Of a DNA stretch of 64,000 nt, positions 23,129 to 34,712 are shown piece by piece; the first letter of the stretch is position 1; each line of letters begins with the position of its first letter. The DNA lies in NCBI GenBank assembly GCA_963170055.1, contig CAUJGJ010000441.1, positions 55,001 through 119,000 on the forward strand, in the 5' to 3' direction. The DNA is from Halisarca cf. caerulea. Its lineage: Eukaryota > Porifera > Demospongiae > Chondrillida > Halisarcidae. Made by a program: the position numbers and the translations under genes. The notes beneath the pieces were generated by a model. It was not told where the DNA came from, did no database searches, and saw only the letters and a program-made list of their open reading frames with translations.

Positions 23129-23553
23129 GATAGTCGAGGTGGATATAATATTTCCAGATGAAGTTCGTGCTCAATGAAAATTAATAACGCAAAACTATTT
23201 AGAGGAGACTGGTCGATTTGAAAAATTCTCCACTGATTGGAGATCCCTACATTACATAATGGGGTTGAGTACCATTTGTTTGGAAATTTCAGATGAACAT
23301 CTTTCAAGAGGGCTTGAGCATATTCATTGGGTTTCTATCAACAATCCATATGGATCAGGAAGTAAAACCAGTGCTTTATAAGGCATGCAATGTACCATAG
23401 AAGGGGGGGTGTTGAAAGTCATGAAAGATGACCCCAACCAGGCACAACTACAGATGTGCCTACTAGTGGACACTCATAATGTATTTCATGGTGAATACAC
23501 TCTACCAATATTTTAATTTTAACCACTTGACCTGTGGCATCACACAATTGCAG

Positions 23554-23711
23554 GCAGTGCTACTCAGGCTCAGAAAACGTATAACTTCCAATGACCTGCA
23601 AATTTGCTCAAGATTTCATGCGATCGATCATTTGGTGCAAGGACTACAGAAACATCTTAACCCTATTCCCTCTGAGATAATTCGACATTTCAAGGTCAGC
23701 TACCAAGTGAG
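23554..23711 (+). CDS. possible unassigned exon
   Basis: A frame bounded by ATTGCAG and by GAG followed by GTAACT encodes LRLRKRITSNDLQICSRF and LQKHLNPIPSEIIRHFK. The splice-like borders and amphipathic composition look exonic. No family is recognised, and no second copy was found to test conservation. Confidence 0.25.
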
Positions 23712-24652
23712 GTAACTGGAGAATTGCTGAGCTGTGAGTGCTACCACATGCAGTTCTGCAATAATATGGGGACACTGCATGCTGCATGCTAAGATAGTCT
23801 GTGGTATTGGTGACCTACAAATGATTACAATAAGGTCTAATAGCTGGCCTGACGTTGAAACAATGTAATCAACCTCAAGTGACGGCTAGCCTGCTTCACA
23901 GGTAGGAGTTCTAAATATGAGGTCTTTTCAAAAAGCAGTAACGTATTATGTAACTCTTACCTAATAGCATTGTGAAGAAGTGAGCAATGGCAACCAGGAG
24001 TGTGACAGATGTGGTTTATGGCCATCTGCATGGGTGCAATGTGCAAACCTCGGTCAATCATGTGTCACACGTGTATGTGGGAAACTAGGGCACACGTGCA
24101 ATATACAATCAACAAGTAACAAATTGATATGGAAATAGAGACAGGAACATGTGTGTCTATCCTGTCATCAGCAATGTACCATGAAATATTCAGTGAAATA
24201 TCCCTCCAAACATAATAATCATTATTAGTAATACTTCGAAATTTCAGGACCCCTGATAGTTGAGGTAGAACCTGATTCCCGAAAGATGAGTCTTCTGCAG
24301 TTAGCGGTTGATGAAAATGACACACAACTTCTAAGTTTCTTGAGACTGATCGATTCGAGAAACTCTGCATTGATTGGAGATCATGCAATACATCACATAA
24401 TGGGATTGAGTAGTATTTGTTTGAAATTTCCAGATGTACGCCTTCCAAGAGGGCTTGTGCATTGGTCTTCAATAACCACGTACGGAAGACGGCAATCACT
24501 TTTTTAATATATTATTAGAACTGACCTACCACGTGGTCCACATACTAAGTACAACACATAGTACCTAATAATGCATAAACATATATGCATAACTACGCTA
24601 GTTCTGAATATAGTAATAATACAACACAATCACCAATAACTAATGTAAACTA

Positions 24653-25022
24653 TTAAACACATACACAAGCAATGTAACTAGCAGTCCGCACATCTCCTTT
24701 TCTCCAGCAGGAGAGTCTCATGGGGCATCCAACATGTGTCCCTGTTTGCGAATGGGTGATGATGCAATCAGGTACATGAGAGTTGGTTGCATTACTGACA
24801 TTCCCTTCAGGACGGTTAGTGAGGTGGACATGATTCCTGCGGATTTCACCAGATGGGGTTTCCACGACATATGATCTGAAAGTGTTTGCGGAGGTAGTCA
24901 CTAGACCAGGTTAATTCAACTCTGCCGTGGGTGTGAACCCAAACAGGTACATCAATGGCGAGATCAGGGAGGGGTTTCACACGGTAACGTCTATCATAGT
25001 TTGCTTTCTGCTTCCCTATATT
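24653..25022 (-). pseudogene. gypsy pol C-terminal tail (after integrase)
   Basis: The minus strand encodes KQKANYDRRYRVKPLPDL and DVPVWVHTHGR, then in another frame FRSYVVETPSGEIRRNHVHL and TNRPEG. This is the usual tail of Mag-clade pol proteins that follows the integrase core. It shows that the element continues left of the inserts at 25030-26700. Confidence 0.7.
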
Positions 25023-25029
25023 GTTTTCA

Positions 25030-25057
25030 TTTGGACTTCCGGTGTGTAACGCTCGTC

Positions 25058-25095
<38 letters not shown>

Positions 25096-25385
25096 TTTGA
25101 AGAAAAGTCTTATAATGGAGAATTTATATAATAGTAATAGAGAAGTATGAATTTATACAGGAAGGAGTTAGAGAAATTATTTTGAAAACAATTGCCAAAT
25201 ATGGCAATTGCTTTCAAAACAATCTTCCAGTTACAACAAACAGTATGTTCAATGAATGTTCAGCTGTGCACTTACACTCCAATGCTTTGCAAGTGATTCG
25301 AGTGCGTGGGGCGACAGCCCCCACGAGTTTTTAACTCGAATTACTTGTTCCTCTTTTTCTCTCTTACGGAATTCTGGGAGATATT
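25030..25385 (+). mobile_element. structured-tail element, copy B
   Basis: It begins with ACTTCCGGTGTGTAACGCTC and a (TA)n tract (25060-25089). It ends with a nested hairpin at 25290-25347. The outer stem is CAAGTGATTCGAGT with ACTCGAATTACTTG; the inner stem is CGTGGGG with CCCCACG. Related copies are at 47380-47685, 56181-56465 and 51737-52790 (minus). The element class is unknown. Confidence 0.6.
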
Positions 25386-25450
25386 CCCATTCTAGTGCAA
25401 GAGTATCCGGGAGCTGAGGGATGTATGTCCTCAGAGATGTTCCCATTAGC

Positions 25451-26073
25451 CGCATGTGGGACATGTCCGCGCTAATTTGAAGGTGTGAAAATTTTGGTCT
25501 TTTTTACAGCTTCTGTTCTCAACTTATAGAAGCTTCAGAGCGACAAACATAGGCTTAGGGTGATAGATGGTGGCCATGGAGCACTTTCAAGACTCCTTTT
25601 TCACATAAATCGGTTTAGCAAAACATTTACTAACTTTTCCATACGGCAGCAAGACAATTCCTCTCCAAAGCCGAGATCTGTAATATTGGCCCTCAAAAGA
25701 CAAACTTCAAGCGTCTATAACTTGGGACAGGAACAAAAGCTCTCTTGCTGCCACATGGAAAAGTTGTATCCTTCAGATGGCTCAAAGTTGGCACCAAGAA
25801 ACTGCCTCTAGCTTGTTCCCTCATGCATCACCCAGCCAAAAACTAAAATTCCGAAGAACATTCAGTTCGATCACAAGCGAGCTTGTGACACAGCAACCGT
25901 GACGACACAAAACGTCACTAAACATGGATTTGGCACTCGTATATGCCCGAATATCATCCTAAATCACGAGATAAATGCGTGACTAATAACTTATAGGCGC
26001 CGAAATATAATATTTCATCACTATGCAAACTCAGGAGAGTTATCATAACAAATCTGGACATGTCCCACATGCG
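25451..26073 (+). mobile_element. CGCATGTGGG-family MITE, copy 5
   Basis: It has perfect 18-bp terminal repeats, with GC flanking both ends. It is 623 bp, somewhat shortened internally. It lies within the gypsy element. Confidence 0.92.
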
Positions 26074-26700
26074 GCAGCTGTGCTGGGCTCAAACCACACC
26101 AAGGTAATGGTGTACTATGCGATATCCTGGGTTACGTAATGGACTTCAGGAAGGAGCTTGTCCAGTTTGGTGACTTCTCCGGACGATCACAACAGCAAGT
26201 GGGCATTCACACAAGAAATGTTCTTTTCAGCCGATGACAGCAGTAGACCGTCTGCGAGTCCATTTCGAAGGCAGAAAGAGAGCATGTGTTGGTTGAAACA
26301 GTAGAGGAGGCTGTCTAAGGACGGCCAAGGAAGGCACACGATGGAAACAACCTTCGGCTGTGACACGTGCAGAGAAAGCTACTTGTTATGGGCACTTTTC
26401 GGGCACATCTCGCAACTAGCTCTGCACAAATGAACAACAACATGGAAATGTAGTCGCAGATCTTCTGTTTTCAACAAATTAGCAGTAGATAGACACTTAC
26501 CTTTCCATTCGCATTCAGTTTCATCTTCCTTGGTGTCGTTAAACCTTCTCCATGTCTTACTCAAGCGACAAGGTCACAAAGTCTATGGACAAAAGGCTAA
26601 ATGAAGCCTTTCGAAACGAACTAAGCGAAACTCGAAATACTTAAAAGACGCCAAGTAAAAAGTTATTGTCGAATTTCGAACACCTCTCTTCTACGCACAA
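26074..26700 (-). other. unassigned insert with a first-exon-like frame
   Basis: This stretch does not resemble the gypsy coding sequence on either side. On the minus strand, 26564-26500 starts MSKTWRRFNDTKEDETECEW and ends at a strong GTAAGT donor. The SKTWRRF plus acidic stretch recalls the start of BED-finger transposase genes, but the finger itself is not visible. I did not find terminal repeats. Confidence 0.3.
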
Positions 26701-26708
26701 ACTTCTTG

Positions 26709-27290
26709 CTAAACCTCTCGGTGCACGAGGTCAGGTGGGCGCTTAATTACAGACCCAGGAGGGTTAAAGTTGTATTCTTGTGCAAAATTGGGGTCTGTTG
26801 TCACTTGTGAAGGTTTCAGGGATACATGTCTTGCGAACATGGCATTCCATGTTCGGATAATGCTGGTTGATGTAGTGTTTGTCAGCGTCTGCACTTCCAC
26901 ATACTTGGAGAAGTAATCGGCAACGAGTAGTCATGTCGTTTTGTCCAGCTCAAACAATCTGATGGTGCTCGCTGCCATGGATACTCTGGTAGTGGTGTAG
27001 GCAGCATTGGTTGTCTGGTGCCTCCTAGAGCCTTGGTACACGTAAGACAGTACTGAACAAGGTGCTCCACCTGCTGCTTAATTCTTGGCCACCATATACT
27101 GACATAGAGACACAACTCTGACATTTACGAATCCCTTGGCAAACTGAATGGATCTTATCCAGGGTCTCCTCCCTAAGGTTTGAGGGTACAACAGCACACC
27201 TTCTACAGAGGAGAAGGTCATTGTAGAAGGTCAATTGTCATCTCACCAGCCAGTAGGGCAGGATGGCAGCTGAGAGCTGTACGATACTTG
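26709..27290 (-). pseudogene. gypsy integrase, zinc finger and partial core
   Basis: The minus strand encodes LLCRRCAVVPSNLREETLDK and IHSVCQGIRKC, then YCLTCTKALGG (the CxxC half of the H2C2 finger). It continues with DCLSWTKRHDY and, in another frame, WNAMFARH. Several frameshifts are present, and the core is cut at 26700 before the third catalytic residue. Confidence 0.65.
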
Positions 27291-27299
27291 TGCAGACTA

Positions 27300-27721
27300 T
27301 CAGCATTGGCTGGCAGAACATGCACAATGTTGGCCACCAAAATCTCTGTAAGGTTCCTCCACATGTGTGTTGTCAAGAGATGCTACTGGTGATCTGGAGA
27401 GTGCATCAGCTGCATAAAGATGTTTGCCTGGGACGCGACTGATGGTGTACAAGCAACGCATCAGGTGGATAAGGAAAAGAAGTACTCTTGGTGGAAGTGG
27501 ACTTTTGGGCTTTCCCCAGGAAAGGAGCAAGCAGTTTGTGATCTGTCTCTAGCTTGATGTTTTTGCCGATCCGATCACTCAGTCAGAAAACTATCCACTT
27601 GCCCAGACAAGGGCCAACACTTCCTTCTCCATTTGTGAATACCTCTGCTCAGTTTCAGTCATGGAACGGGAGGCAAATGCTACTGGCTTCCACAGGTCTT
27701 CATGTTACTGAAGGAGCACCC
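27300..27721 (-). pseudogene. gypsy RNase H, C-terminal part
   Basis: The minus strand encodes PVAFASRSMTETEQRYSQME and KEVLALVWA, with the Glu of the RNase H core. After a deletion and frameshift it encodes HLYAADALSRSP. The first part of the domain, with the catalytic Asp, lies across the CACAGG insert near 29040. Confidence 0.7.
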
Positions 27722-29033
27722 CACAGGCTCATTATAGTGCTTTTCAACTGGGGAAGAAAATGGCCGCTGCTCGAAATGGTAATATATACATCAAATTTTA
27801 CAGATCAACCAACAAGGTACGTCGATTTTTACAACTGTTAGTATTTTAATGTTATTTATCGAAACAATAAACAACAAAACAGGCCCATGTGTCATACGCA
27901 GAAGTATAAACATGATTTTGAAAAAGGTACACTTTTTCTATAAACGTCGATTTAAGGACGTGTAGACGGTCTCCCAAAGAGATGAAACTGGCATGAGACG
28001 AAAGAGTAAATTTGATTCAAGATATGGATGCTGAGCGGAGAACATATAACTCCAACTGATATAGTTATAACGAAAAATGTGCTTTTAGTGGGTGAAAATG
28101 GCTAAAAATGACAATTAAAATAGTAATACCTTGGGCTAACCTGCTTATATAATCCCCGCTCAGTGAAACAAGTAGACAAAAGTATTTTGAATCGTTTGAT
28201 TCTTTCGTTGTTCTGAAAAAGTTTCAGGTACACGTCCCCAAAACACGATATATTTGCAGGACGGTTCCAATCCGTCATTTTAGGATGACGTAAGATGCGC
28301 GTCATCAGTACTGGGCATTAAAAATCGTATGGTACATTGGAAATAAGCCTCAATATGTTATTGACTACGTGAACAATCGATCTGGTCGGCAATTTGTTGT
28401 GCAGAAAGTTCGATTTTTCATTAAATGGTTCCAACAAGTATCGGTGAGTTCTTATGCATATATTCTTGTCATTGATAGTCATATCTGCGCCGAAAGTGGC
28501 ATACTTGACGACTAAGACTCAGAGGCAGTGGCACTGGCTTGCGTGCGAAATCAATCGATTAGTACAGAGTCTGAAAGTTGACTGAGCCTACTAACATTTT
28601 GCAGATTTTAGCTAGTGTTTCATTCGTGATCTAGGATATCCTGGATAGTATAGTGCCACAGCACTTTCTTACATTGTTTCGGCATTCTGCAACAATCATT
28701 CGAGGTGGTGGGAAGATTGATATTGACGGTACCTGGCCCATTTTGACGGTACTAGTGTAGCTTAAACATTGCGACTAAGCATTGATGTGTTGTTTGGATA
28801 GACGTAAACAAACTTATCAGGGCACAAAACAGCTTTTTGCCTTTTCAAAGTCGATAATATTCGAAAGATTCTGCTATCGCTGAACCACTGTAAACGCCCG
28901 CTACTGAAGATGTATTACAACGTTTACCTTCTGTTGGTAATGACGTATAGGTAAAATGTGACAAATACCACAAATTCCACAACTTTGTCGCCTGTAATCC
29001 CCAACTTCCAAAAAGCACTATAATGCACCTGTG
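27722..29033 (+). mobile_element. CACAGG-family TIR element, copy 3
   Basis: The ends are CACAGGCTCATTATAGTGC and CACTATAATGCACCTGTG, and CC flanks both ends. It is 1312 bp. Removing the element and one CC restores a continuous RNase H reading frame in the host gypsy element, which supports a 2-bp duplication. The family's small ORF starts at 27760 but has lost one base. Confidence 0.88.
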
Positions 29034-29449
29034 CCCTCCCAAACCGTATGCTGAAGCATCAGCGGAGATTTTGTAGGCAGTACTGGATCATACAAAGCTA
29101 GTGTGGTTGGCTTGGCCAGGTCAGACTTGATGGCTTTAAAGCAGTCCTCTTGAGCTGGACCCCATACCCAGCTGTTCTGGGGCTCAGAACTGTGCAAATA
29201 GGTTGTGAAATCTCTGCCAGGTTGCTAGGAAACTTTCCCAACTGGTTGGCCATTCCCATGAATCTCCTCAATTCAGTGATATTTTGTGACCTCTTCATAT
29301 CCACTGCTGTTCTCGTCTTACTGGGTTCAGCTGAAACAGCTTGTGCGTCAATGACGTGTTCCAGAAAATGAATGCTTCACCTGCTTAATTCACAATTGTC
29401 TTGATTGAGGGTCACTCCAGCATTCTGGATTGACTGTAAGGCAGTGTGG
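29034..29449 (-). pseudogene. gypsy RT thumb/connection and start of RNase H
   Basis: The minus strand encodes LNQDNCELSRRSIHFLEHVI, ITELRRFMGMANQLGKF and ISQP, the usual RT thumb and connection. It then reads into the RNase H start (SADASAYG-like, frameshifted near 29100). It sits between two inserts. Confidence 0.7.
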
Positions 29450-30147
29450 CACATGTGGGAAATGTCCGTGCTCATTCGGAGGTGTGAATAGTTCGGTCTT
29501 TTTTACTGCTTCTGTTCTAAACTTGTAGTAGATACAGAGTCAAATAAGGGATTAAGATGTAGGCAGACACGTAGACATTTGTACGATTACCTTTTTGGAA
29601 GGCTTGAAGCCACTGAGGTTTTCCTAACCCCTATACTGAACAGTGAAACGCTCTGGGTGCTACCTGACGAAACGCTTCCAAGACTATATTTTAACATAAA
29701 TCCTTATAGCAAAAACATTTACTAACTTTTCCATGCGGGTGAGTTGACCGTTCCTTTCCAAAGGCCTCAAAAGCCAACATTCAAGCTCCTGTAACTTGAG
29801 ACAGGAACAAAAGCTCTCTCTCACCCACATTAAAAAGTTGTATATTTCCGATGGCTCGAAGTTGACACCAAGAAACTGTCTCCAGCTTGTTCCCTCACAT
29901 AGCACCCAGCCGAAAACTATGATTCAGAAGAACATTGAGTTAGGTCACAAGCCAGCATGTGACAGAGTAACTGTGAGGACAGAACACGTCACTAAACGCG
30001 GATTAGCCATTCATATACGTTCGAATATTAGTGCAAATCACGACTATACTGTGTGACTAATAACTTGTAAGCGCCGAAAAATTACATTTATCGCTATGCA
30101 AACTGGGAAGCGCTACCATACCAGATCCTGGACATGTCCCACATGCG
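29450..30147 (+). mobile_element. CGCATGTGGG-family MITE, copy 6
   Basis: The left end is CACATGTGGGAAATGTCC and the right end GGACATGTCCCACATGCG, with GG on both flanks. It is 698 bp. It separates the palm and thumb of the gypsy RT. Confidence 0.9.
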
Positions 30148-30462
30148 GGAGGTGAACATCATGCTCCTTGTGGTTGTGGCCGAAGATGAACACATCATCC
30201 ATATGGTACAATACTCCCTTGTGTCCTTCGAGTATTGTACTCATTCTACACTGAAATTAAAATACTCCAAATGGCAGATCTAGACATTTGAAGTAATACC
30301 TGCCAAATGGGGTGATGAAAGTGGTGAGCTTCTGGCAACTCTCACTAAGGGGTATCTGCAAAATACCACAGTTGGCATCAAGCTTACTAAACACTGTGGC
30401 ACCTGCCATTTGGGCCAGGGTTTCATCCACTGTTGGCAATATGGATGAACTTCAAAAAACAC
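30148..30462 (-). pseudogene. gypsy RT palm (motifs A to C)
   Basis: The minus strand encodes VDETLAQMAGATVFSKLDAN (motif A Asp), ITPFGRYYF with LPFGVF (motif B region) and, in another frame, YHMDDVFIFG (motif C with both Asp). The catalytic residues survive, but the frame is broken and it is cut off on both sides by inserts. Confidence 0.75.
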
Positions 30463-30630
30463 TAGTCTCGCGTCACACAGACCCTATTCTCTCCTCCATT
30501 TTTTTATTATGACATCATTTGGTTGGCGAGAATGGGTCTGGTCAACAGCGTATACCAGTTTTATTCTGAGGGTCTATCGTGTCCGGACATCTGGTGACAA
30601 CAAAACGGAAACAGCATTATTATCCGCAAG

Positions 30631-30948
30631 GTGTTCTTTGATGAAATAGTGTCTTGTTGGGAGTTGAATCGTAGCGTTCGCTTGCCATTTTGTCTTCGTT
30701 TTCCTGAGTTTGTGTGTTGTTTGCGCGAGGCCATAACTGAAGCATCGAAGAGATTAAATATCTCGGGTTTGAAGGTGAAACAGCAGGAGACAATCGAAGG
30801 CTTTTGTCAGCTGGAAGGATACTTTTGTATTTTGTTCCTACAGAATACGGTAAATCTCGGTGTAGGTTCTCGTGCTTGCCTATATCGTTCAAAAGCAGAA
30901 GTGTTGGGAGCTTACTCTGTACTTAAGCAACAAATTTCTCTCATGTGA
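30631..30948 (+). pseudogene. possible RecQ-like helicase N-terminal fragment
   Basis: The 105-residue frame starts MFFDEIVSCWELNRSVRLPF and contains AITEASKRLNISGLKVKQQE followed by TIEGFCQLEGYF. The KxxQQxTI pattern followed by a hydrophobic strand resembles motif 0 of RecQ-family helicases, just before the Walker A loop. No GKS Walker A motif follows, so the ATPase core is missing. The second copy of the element (63716 onward) keeps a related DEITEMVKA start at the same distance from its end. This suggests that the autonomous parent encodes a helicase-like protein. The family call is tentative. Confidence 0.4.
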
Positions 30949-31916
30949 AGTCCTTTATCAAGGTGACATTCTTCCTGAATGTTGACATTTTGCTGGAAAC
31001 CTGACTAATCTCGGATTGCATGCTTAAACTAAATATTTGATCAAGGGGTATATAATGGGGTCACTTGCAAAGTCTCTCATAACCAATCAATAGCTGTAAG
31101 ATTTGCTTCTACTTCAAAGACTGTGTAATCACTGTGATTATAATTTATCAAAGTCAAATTATTAGAGATAGCGATGTAGTACATTTGTGGAACCATACAT
31201 GCACCTGTATGCCCAATCAGAGTCACTCTATGGTTATGTAATATGAATTGTCTAATGCCCAATACATGATGTGACTTTCAAGATGATATCTACATATAGT
31301 TTGGTTAAATTCAGATTTTAAACTGATTATCCAAGTAAAATATGTCTGAATACAGCCTTTTGCGGAAACCAGGGATTTCAATGCAATCAAATCGAAATAT
31401 ACACCGAAATTTGAACCAATTTCATGGAATGTAGCCTGTGTCACAACTGCAATCCATCCACATGATTACTTCAAACCCACAAAATGCACATCTGAATCAT
31501 CTGTACACAATGTCATACAGATTGACTATGTACATCACAGAAACAAATTTCATGCATTAGCAGCAAGTCAAATGTACGACATGAGTTCATGTCCTTATGC
31601 ACAAATGTCAAGTATCGCAAATTAACAAGCTACATTGACGTGCAGTCTTGTCTCAAATTATGACAAGAAGAGTACGTCATGTGCATGATTGTAACTTACA
31701 GACACAGTGTCTTGGAAAGAGAGTATATGCAAAACAAGGTTGCTAACTTTGCATCCAATGTAGTCTATCAGTATACATACAACTCAAAGAATGAGCACAC
31801 ACAGCAGTTTCATTTGCCTGCTGCAAACTAGTCAAAATGGAATTGAGCACACAATTCAACCATAGATAATACGAACATACAACTTCTATTTTAAAACGTA
31901 ACTTTCCTTTTCATAT

Positions 31917-31975
31917 TTAACCTGGGGAACTTTTAGCCAGAGGCAACTATAAGGCATCCACACAGGGTATATATT
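31917..31975 (+). repeat. short SINE-like match to 51633-51690
   Basis: The two places share the pattern CTGGGGAACTTTTAGCCAG against CTGGGAGTGCCTTTAGCCAG, followed by GGCAACTAT or GGCTACTAT. It could be the tail of a dispersed short element. Only two copies are seen. Confidence 0.25.
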
Positions 31976-32100
31976 TCAGCCCTCGGTTATAACGGTAAAA
32001 AGGCCGTCGCGAAACTTGACCAATTTTCATAGCATATTATGCCTCTAATATGAATTGGGCTATGCAATACACTTCATGAAAGTAAATAAGTATTAGAGAC

Positions 32101-32805
32101 TTTTAGATCAACGTTCAAACGGTATACGGTAAACGTTGACGTCAGTAAAACGTCACGTGATCCACCTAAACCGCAACGTTTACCGTGAATCTTCAACGTT
32201 TCTCACGTGTAAAGCCCTGTTTTACCGTACAACAATTCCGGTAGTTCTTTTTCTTCTACACTTCTTTTGTTCAACGTTTAGTGAGTATATATGTGTAGAG
32301 CGATATCGTATCTGTGTTTTAAGTGGTTAAAAAGTGTTCTATACCGTCCCTGTGAACTACAATCTTGGCAAATACGAGTATCGTCATACTATAGACGTAT
32401 CTAGTTTTCCATCCTTTCAATTCATACATCTTTCGGTAGCTTTCAACTGGATAACATGCCTTGGCTAGCGTTGAAATGTAGAGCAAGATCTTGCCCTGTT
32501 ACTGAGGTTGTTTCTAAACTGCTGTCGTTGTAGATCAGAACATTGTGAATTGTCTCAAGATCGTACCTACAGTGCAGTTTTACCACCGACGATACAAATC
32601 CACAATCGTTTATAAAAGATCAATCGAATCAAGTGCTTAGTATCGACAATAAAGTGTTACAATCCTCTTTTCCGAAGCCATTCCGCGGTTCCCTTGTTTA
32701 ACGGTGATCTAAAACAGATTTCCCCACAGATACGATAGTCTATCCTGTGATGTCATAATCGTCATCTACCGTTTACCGTATAACGTTGTGCACGGTAATC
32801 TAAAA
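32101..32805. mobile_element. TTTTAGAT-ended TIR element, unclassified
   Basis: The ends align as TTTTAGATCAACGTTCAAAC on the left and, inverted, TTTTAGATTACCGTGCACAA on the right. Both are followed by TATACGGTAAACG. Target duplication is not resolved. Short internal repeats of ACGGTAAACGTT and AACGTTTACCGT are dense in the left 150 bp. Confidence 0.55.
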
Positions 32806-32901
32806 CTCTATTATTGGTAGGCAAACCCGAAGAGGAAAAGGTAAGAAACAGAGAACTTTGAGTGAACAACAAGGGTGACAAACTCTCGATAAAAAACAAA
32901 A

Positions 32902-33159
32902 ATGGCCATTTCTGGAGGAGAAGATGACACTGAACCTTCACCAAATTTACATCAATCGCTAGCTAAATATATGAACTATATGAATTTACTTGTTGTTCGC
33001 TCTTATAACCTTGTTAAAACCTTTTATTTGGAATTAAACACTTCTTCGTGCCCAAATCGGCAAAAAATGGATACAAATACGGCATTTACTTTCGCTTACC
33101 TTCTTATGGCATTATTCAACAAGCAAATTCCCATAGCCATTGCTATGCTAAATAGATAA
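32902..33159 (+). CDS. unrecognised ORF in the TAGTCTCGCG element
   Basis: An 85-residue frame starts MAISGGEDDTEPSPNLHQSL after a good context (AAAAATGGCC). It ends two bases before the TTAA of a piggyBac-type MITE. It has an acidic N-terminus and a hydrophobic C-terminal half. No family is recognised; it may be the first exon of the element's gene. Confidence 0.3.
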   Translation: MAISGGEDDTEPSPNLHQSLAKYMNYMNLLVVRSYNLVKTFYLELNTSSCPNRQKMDTNTAFTFAYLLMALFNKQIPIAIAMLNR

Positions 33160-33164
33160 GTTAA

Positions 33165-34115
33165 CCCTTTTTCGTTTGCGTTAAATTTTTTCGCATACCC
33201 GTTATCGTTCACGAGCCACTATAGTGGCTTTGGAGGTATTTGGTCTTAAATCTATTCTTTCTGGCAATTACGAGCACTACAAGACGCTAAAATATCCTTC
33301 GTTTGAAAGAAGGAATCGCCTCGTGACCTGCATTTGAAGTATAAATGCACGAAGGACTTCGGATTATGATAAATTCATTGAGAACTTTCGCCGACCGTAA
33401 ATCATTGTAAGTTGAAGATGTTGGCTAGAAATAGATCAACAAAGGACTTATAGGAGGTTACTCTTACTTTATTCTCTTGGAGAAACCTTCTACGAAGCCT
33501 TTCATTGATCCTATGAAGAAACCGTAGCACAGTAGTTGCAAGTTACCGTTGATTTCACTGTTGTTCTCCTACGTGTGGTGCGGATTTGGGTTTCTTGAAC
33601 TTGATTTCAATGATAAGAAGGATTCCAATCCACAAAAAGCTTAGATTAGGTCTTCAGACGGCTTCAGACAGCCCTGCGAAAGGGACAAAGTCGTTCGCTT
33701 AGCTGACGGGGTCCTTCTGCATTCTACATCGTTCAGTACTGACGAAAACTCAATGCGAAGAAATCCTCAGCTATCTAACTAATGAAACAAAACTCTATTC
33801 TAGCATATGATCATGGAAACGTTGTAAATTTCCGTTTCGTACTCCAACACTTTACTAATGGTAGCCATTTTGCTCCTACGTTTACTTGCGTTTCTCCGTA
33901 AACTACGATGACAATTCCGTAAACCAATACATACTTGTCTTCTTTTCAGTTCTTGTACAGATTTATAAAGGACACTATGGCTATGAAACTTATACTGAAG
34001 ACTTAGTATATCCCTAAGTATCTGACGGCACCATTAGAAAAAAAATCGGAAAAAGATACGCAAATGCGAACGACTGTAGGGCGAGCCACTATAGTGGCTC
34101 GTGAACGATAAGGGG
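33165..34115. mobile_element. piggyBac-type MITE 1
   Basis: TTAA flanks both ends (33161-33164 and 34116-34119). The termini are CCCTTTTTCG and the complement of CCCCTTATCG. A subterminal inverted CGTTCACGAGCCACTATAG lies near each end, with the palindrome AGCCACTATAGTGGCT. It is 951 bp. It shares the palindrome type with 54716-55200 and the full piggyBac at 58532. Confidence 0.82.
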
Positions 34116-34712
34116 TTAAACAAACGGGAAAGTAGTAGGGTGTTTTCTCCTCCAAAAAAGCTGGTTTTTGTTCGCCTATCGAAAAGCGGCCATGTTTAAT
34201 GACGTTTCGTGATGTGGAGCTGTGACATCACTAGCAGCGGTATCTGCTTACACAGAGCACTTTCTGTGACGTCCTCGTTTTGTATGACATATTTACAATT
34301 TGTGGTGACGTTGTTTACTGTTTCTGGTGACGTTGTTTATAAATTTTGTACGTTCACGCCCTGCAAATCCCAAGCAGCTGTGGGCTGTTATAAATGCCCT
34401 ATGCAGAAATGAAAAAGGTACAAAGGGCAAAAAGTACAAAGGAATGGGGAGGAGTACTTAAAAAGAAGATTTTTTTCAGCAATCGCGATGCTCTGAATTT
34501 GGTTAAGGATTATTATCCTGTATTCGTTCTCTCGCATTCGATATATGAATATCATTATTATCCTAGCAACTGCACATTAATGAGCCACCAGAAATGAGGT
34601 GGTTCCAGAACAAAACTGGTATACGCTGTTGACCAGACCCATACCCGCCAACCAAATGATGTCATAATTTAAGAAATATAGGCAAGAATAGGGTCTGTGC
34701 GACGCGAGACTA

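Larger units (their letters stand above)
22947..24500 (+). other. intron after exon A1, with internal duplication
   Basis: It contains the TG microsatellite (listed separately). A segment at about 23195-23340 is repeated, diverged, at 24320-24470, sharing CTGATTGGAGATC-like and AAGAGGGCTTG text. A frame at 24286-24507 (MSLLQLAVDENDTQLLSFLR) lies in the second copy; it is unrecognised. Confidence 0.5.
30463..34712 (+). mobile_element. TAGTCTCGCG-family TIR element, 4.25 kb
   Basis: The ends read TAGTCTCGCGTCACACAGAC and, at the right, the complement with one change. The homology extends about 120 bp inward (AGACCCTATTCT, GGCGAGAATGGGTCTGGT). AC flanks both ends. It contains a RecQ-like fragment (30631-30948), a 705-bp TIR element (32101-32805) and a piggyBac-type MITE (33165-34115). 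30950-31916 and 34120-34580 hold no recognised gene. A second copy starts at 63716. Confidence 0.8.

Noticed and set aside
24286..24507. Frame MSLLQLAVDENDTQLLSFLR as a confident gene
   Set aside because: It has no recognised family, no clear donor, and its diverged duplicate at 23195-23340 does not keep the frame.
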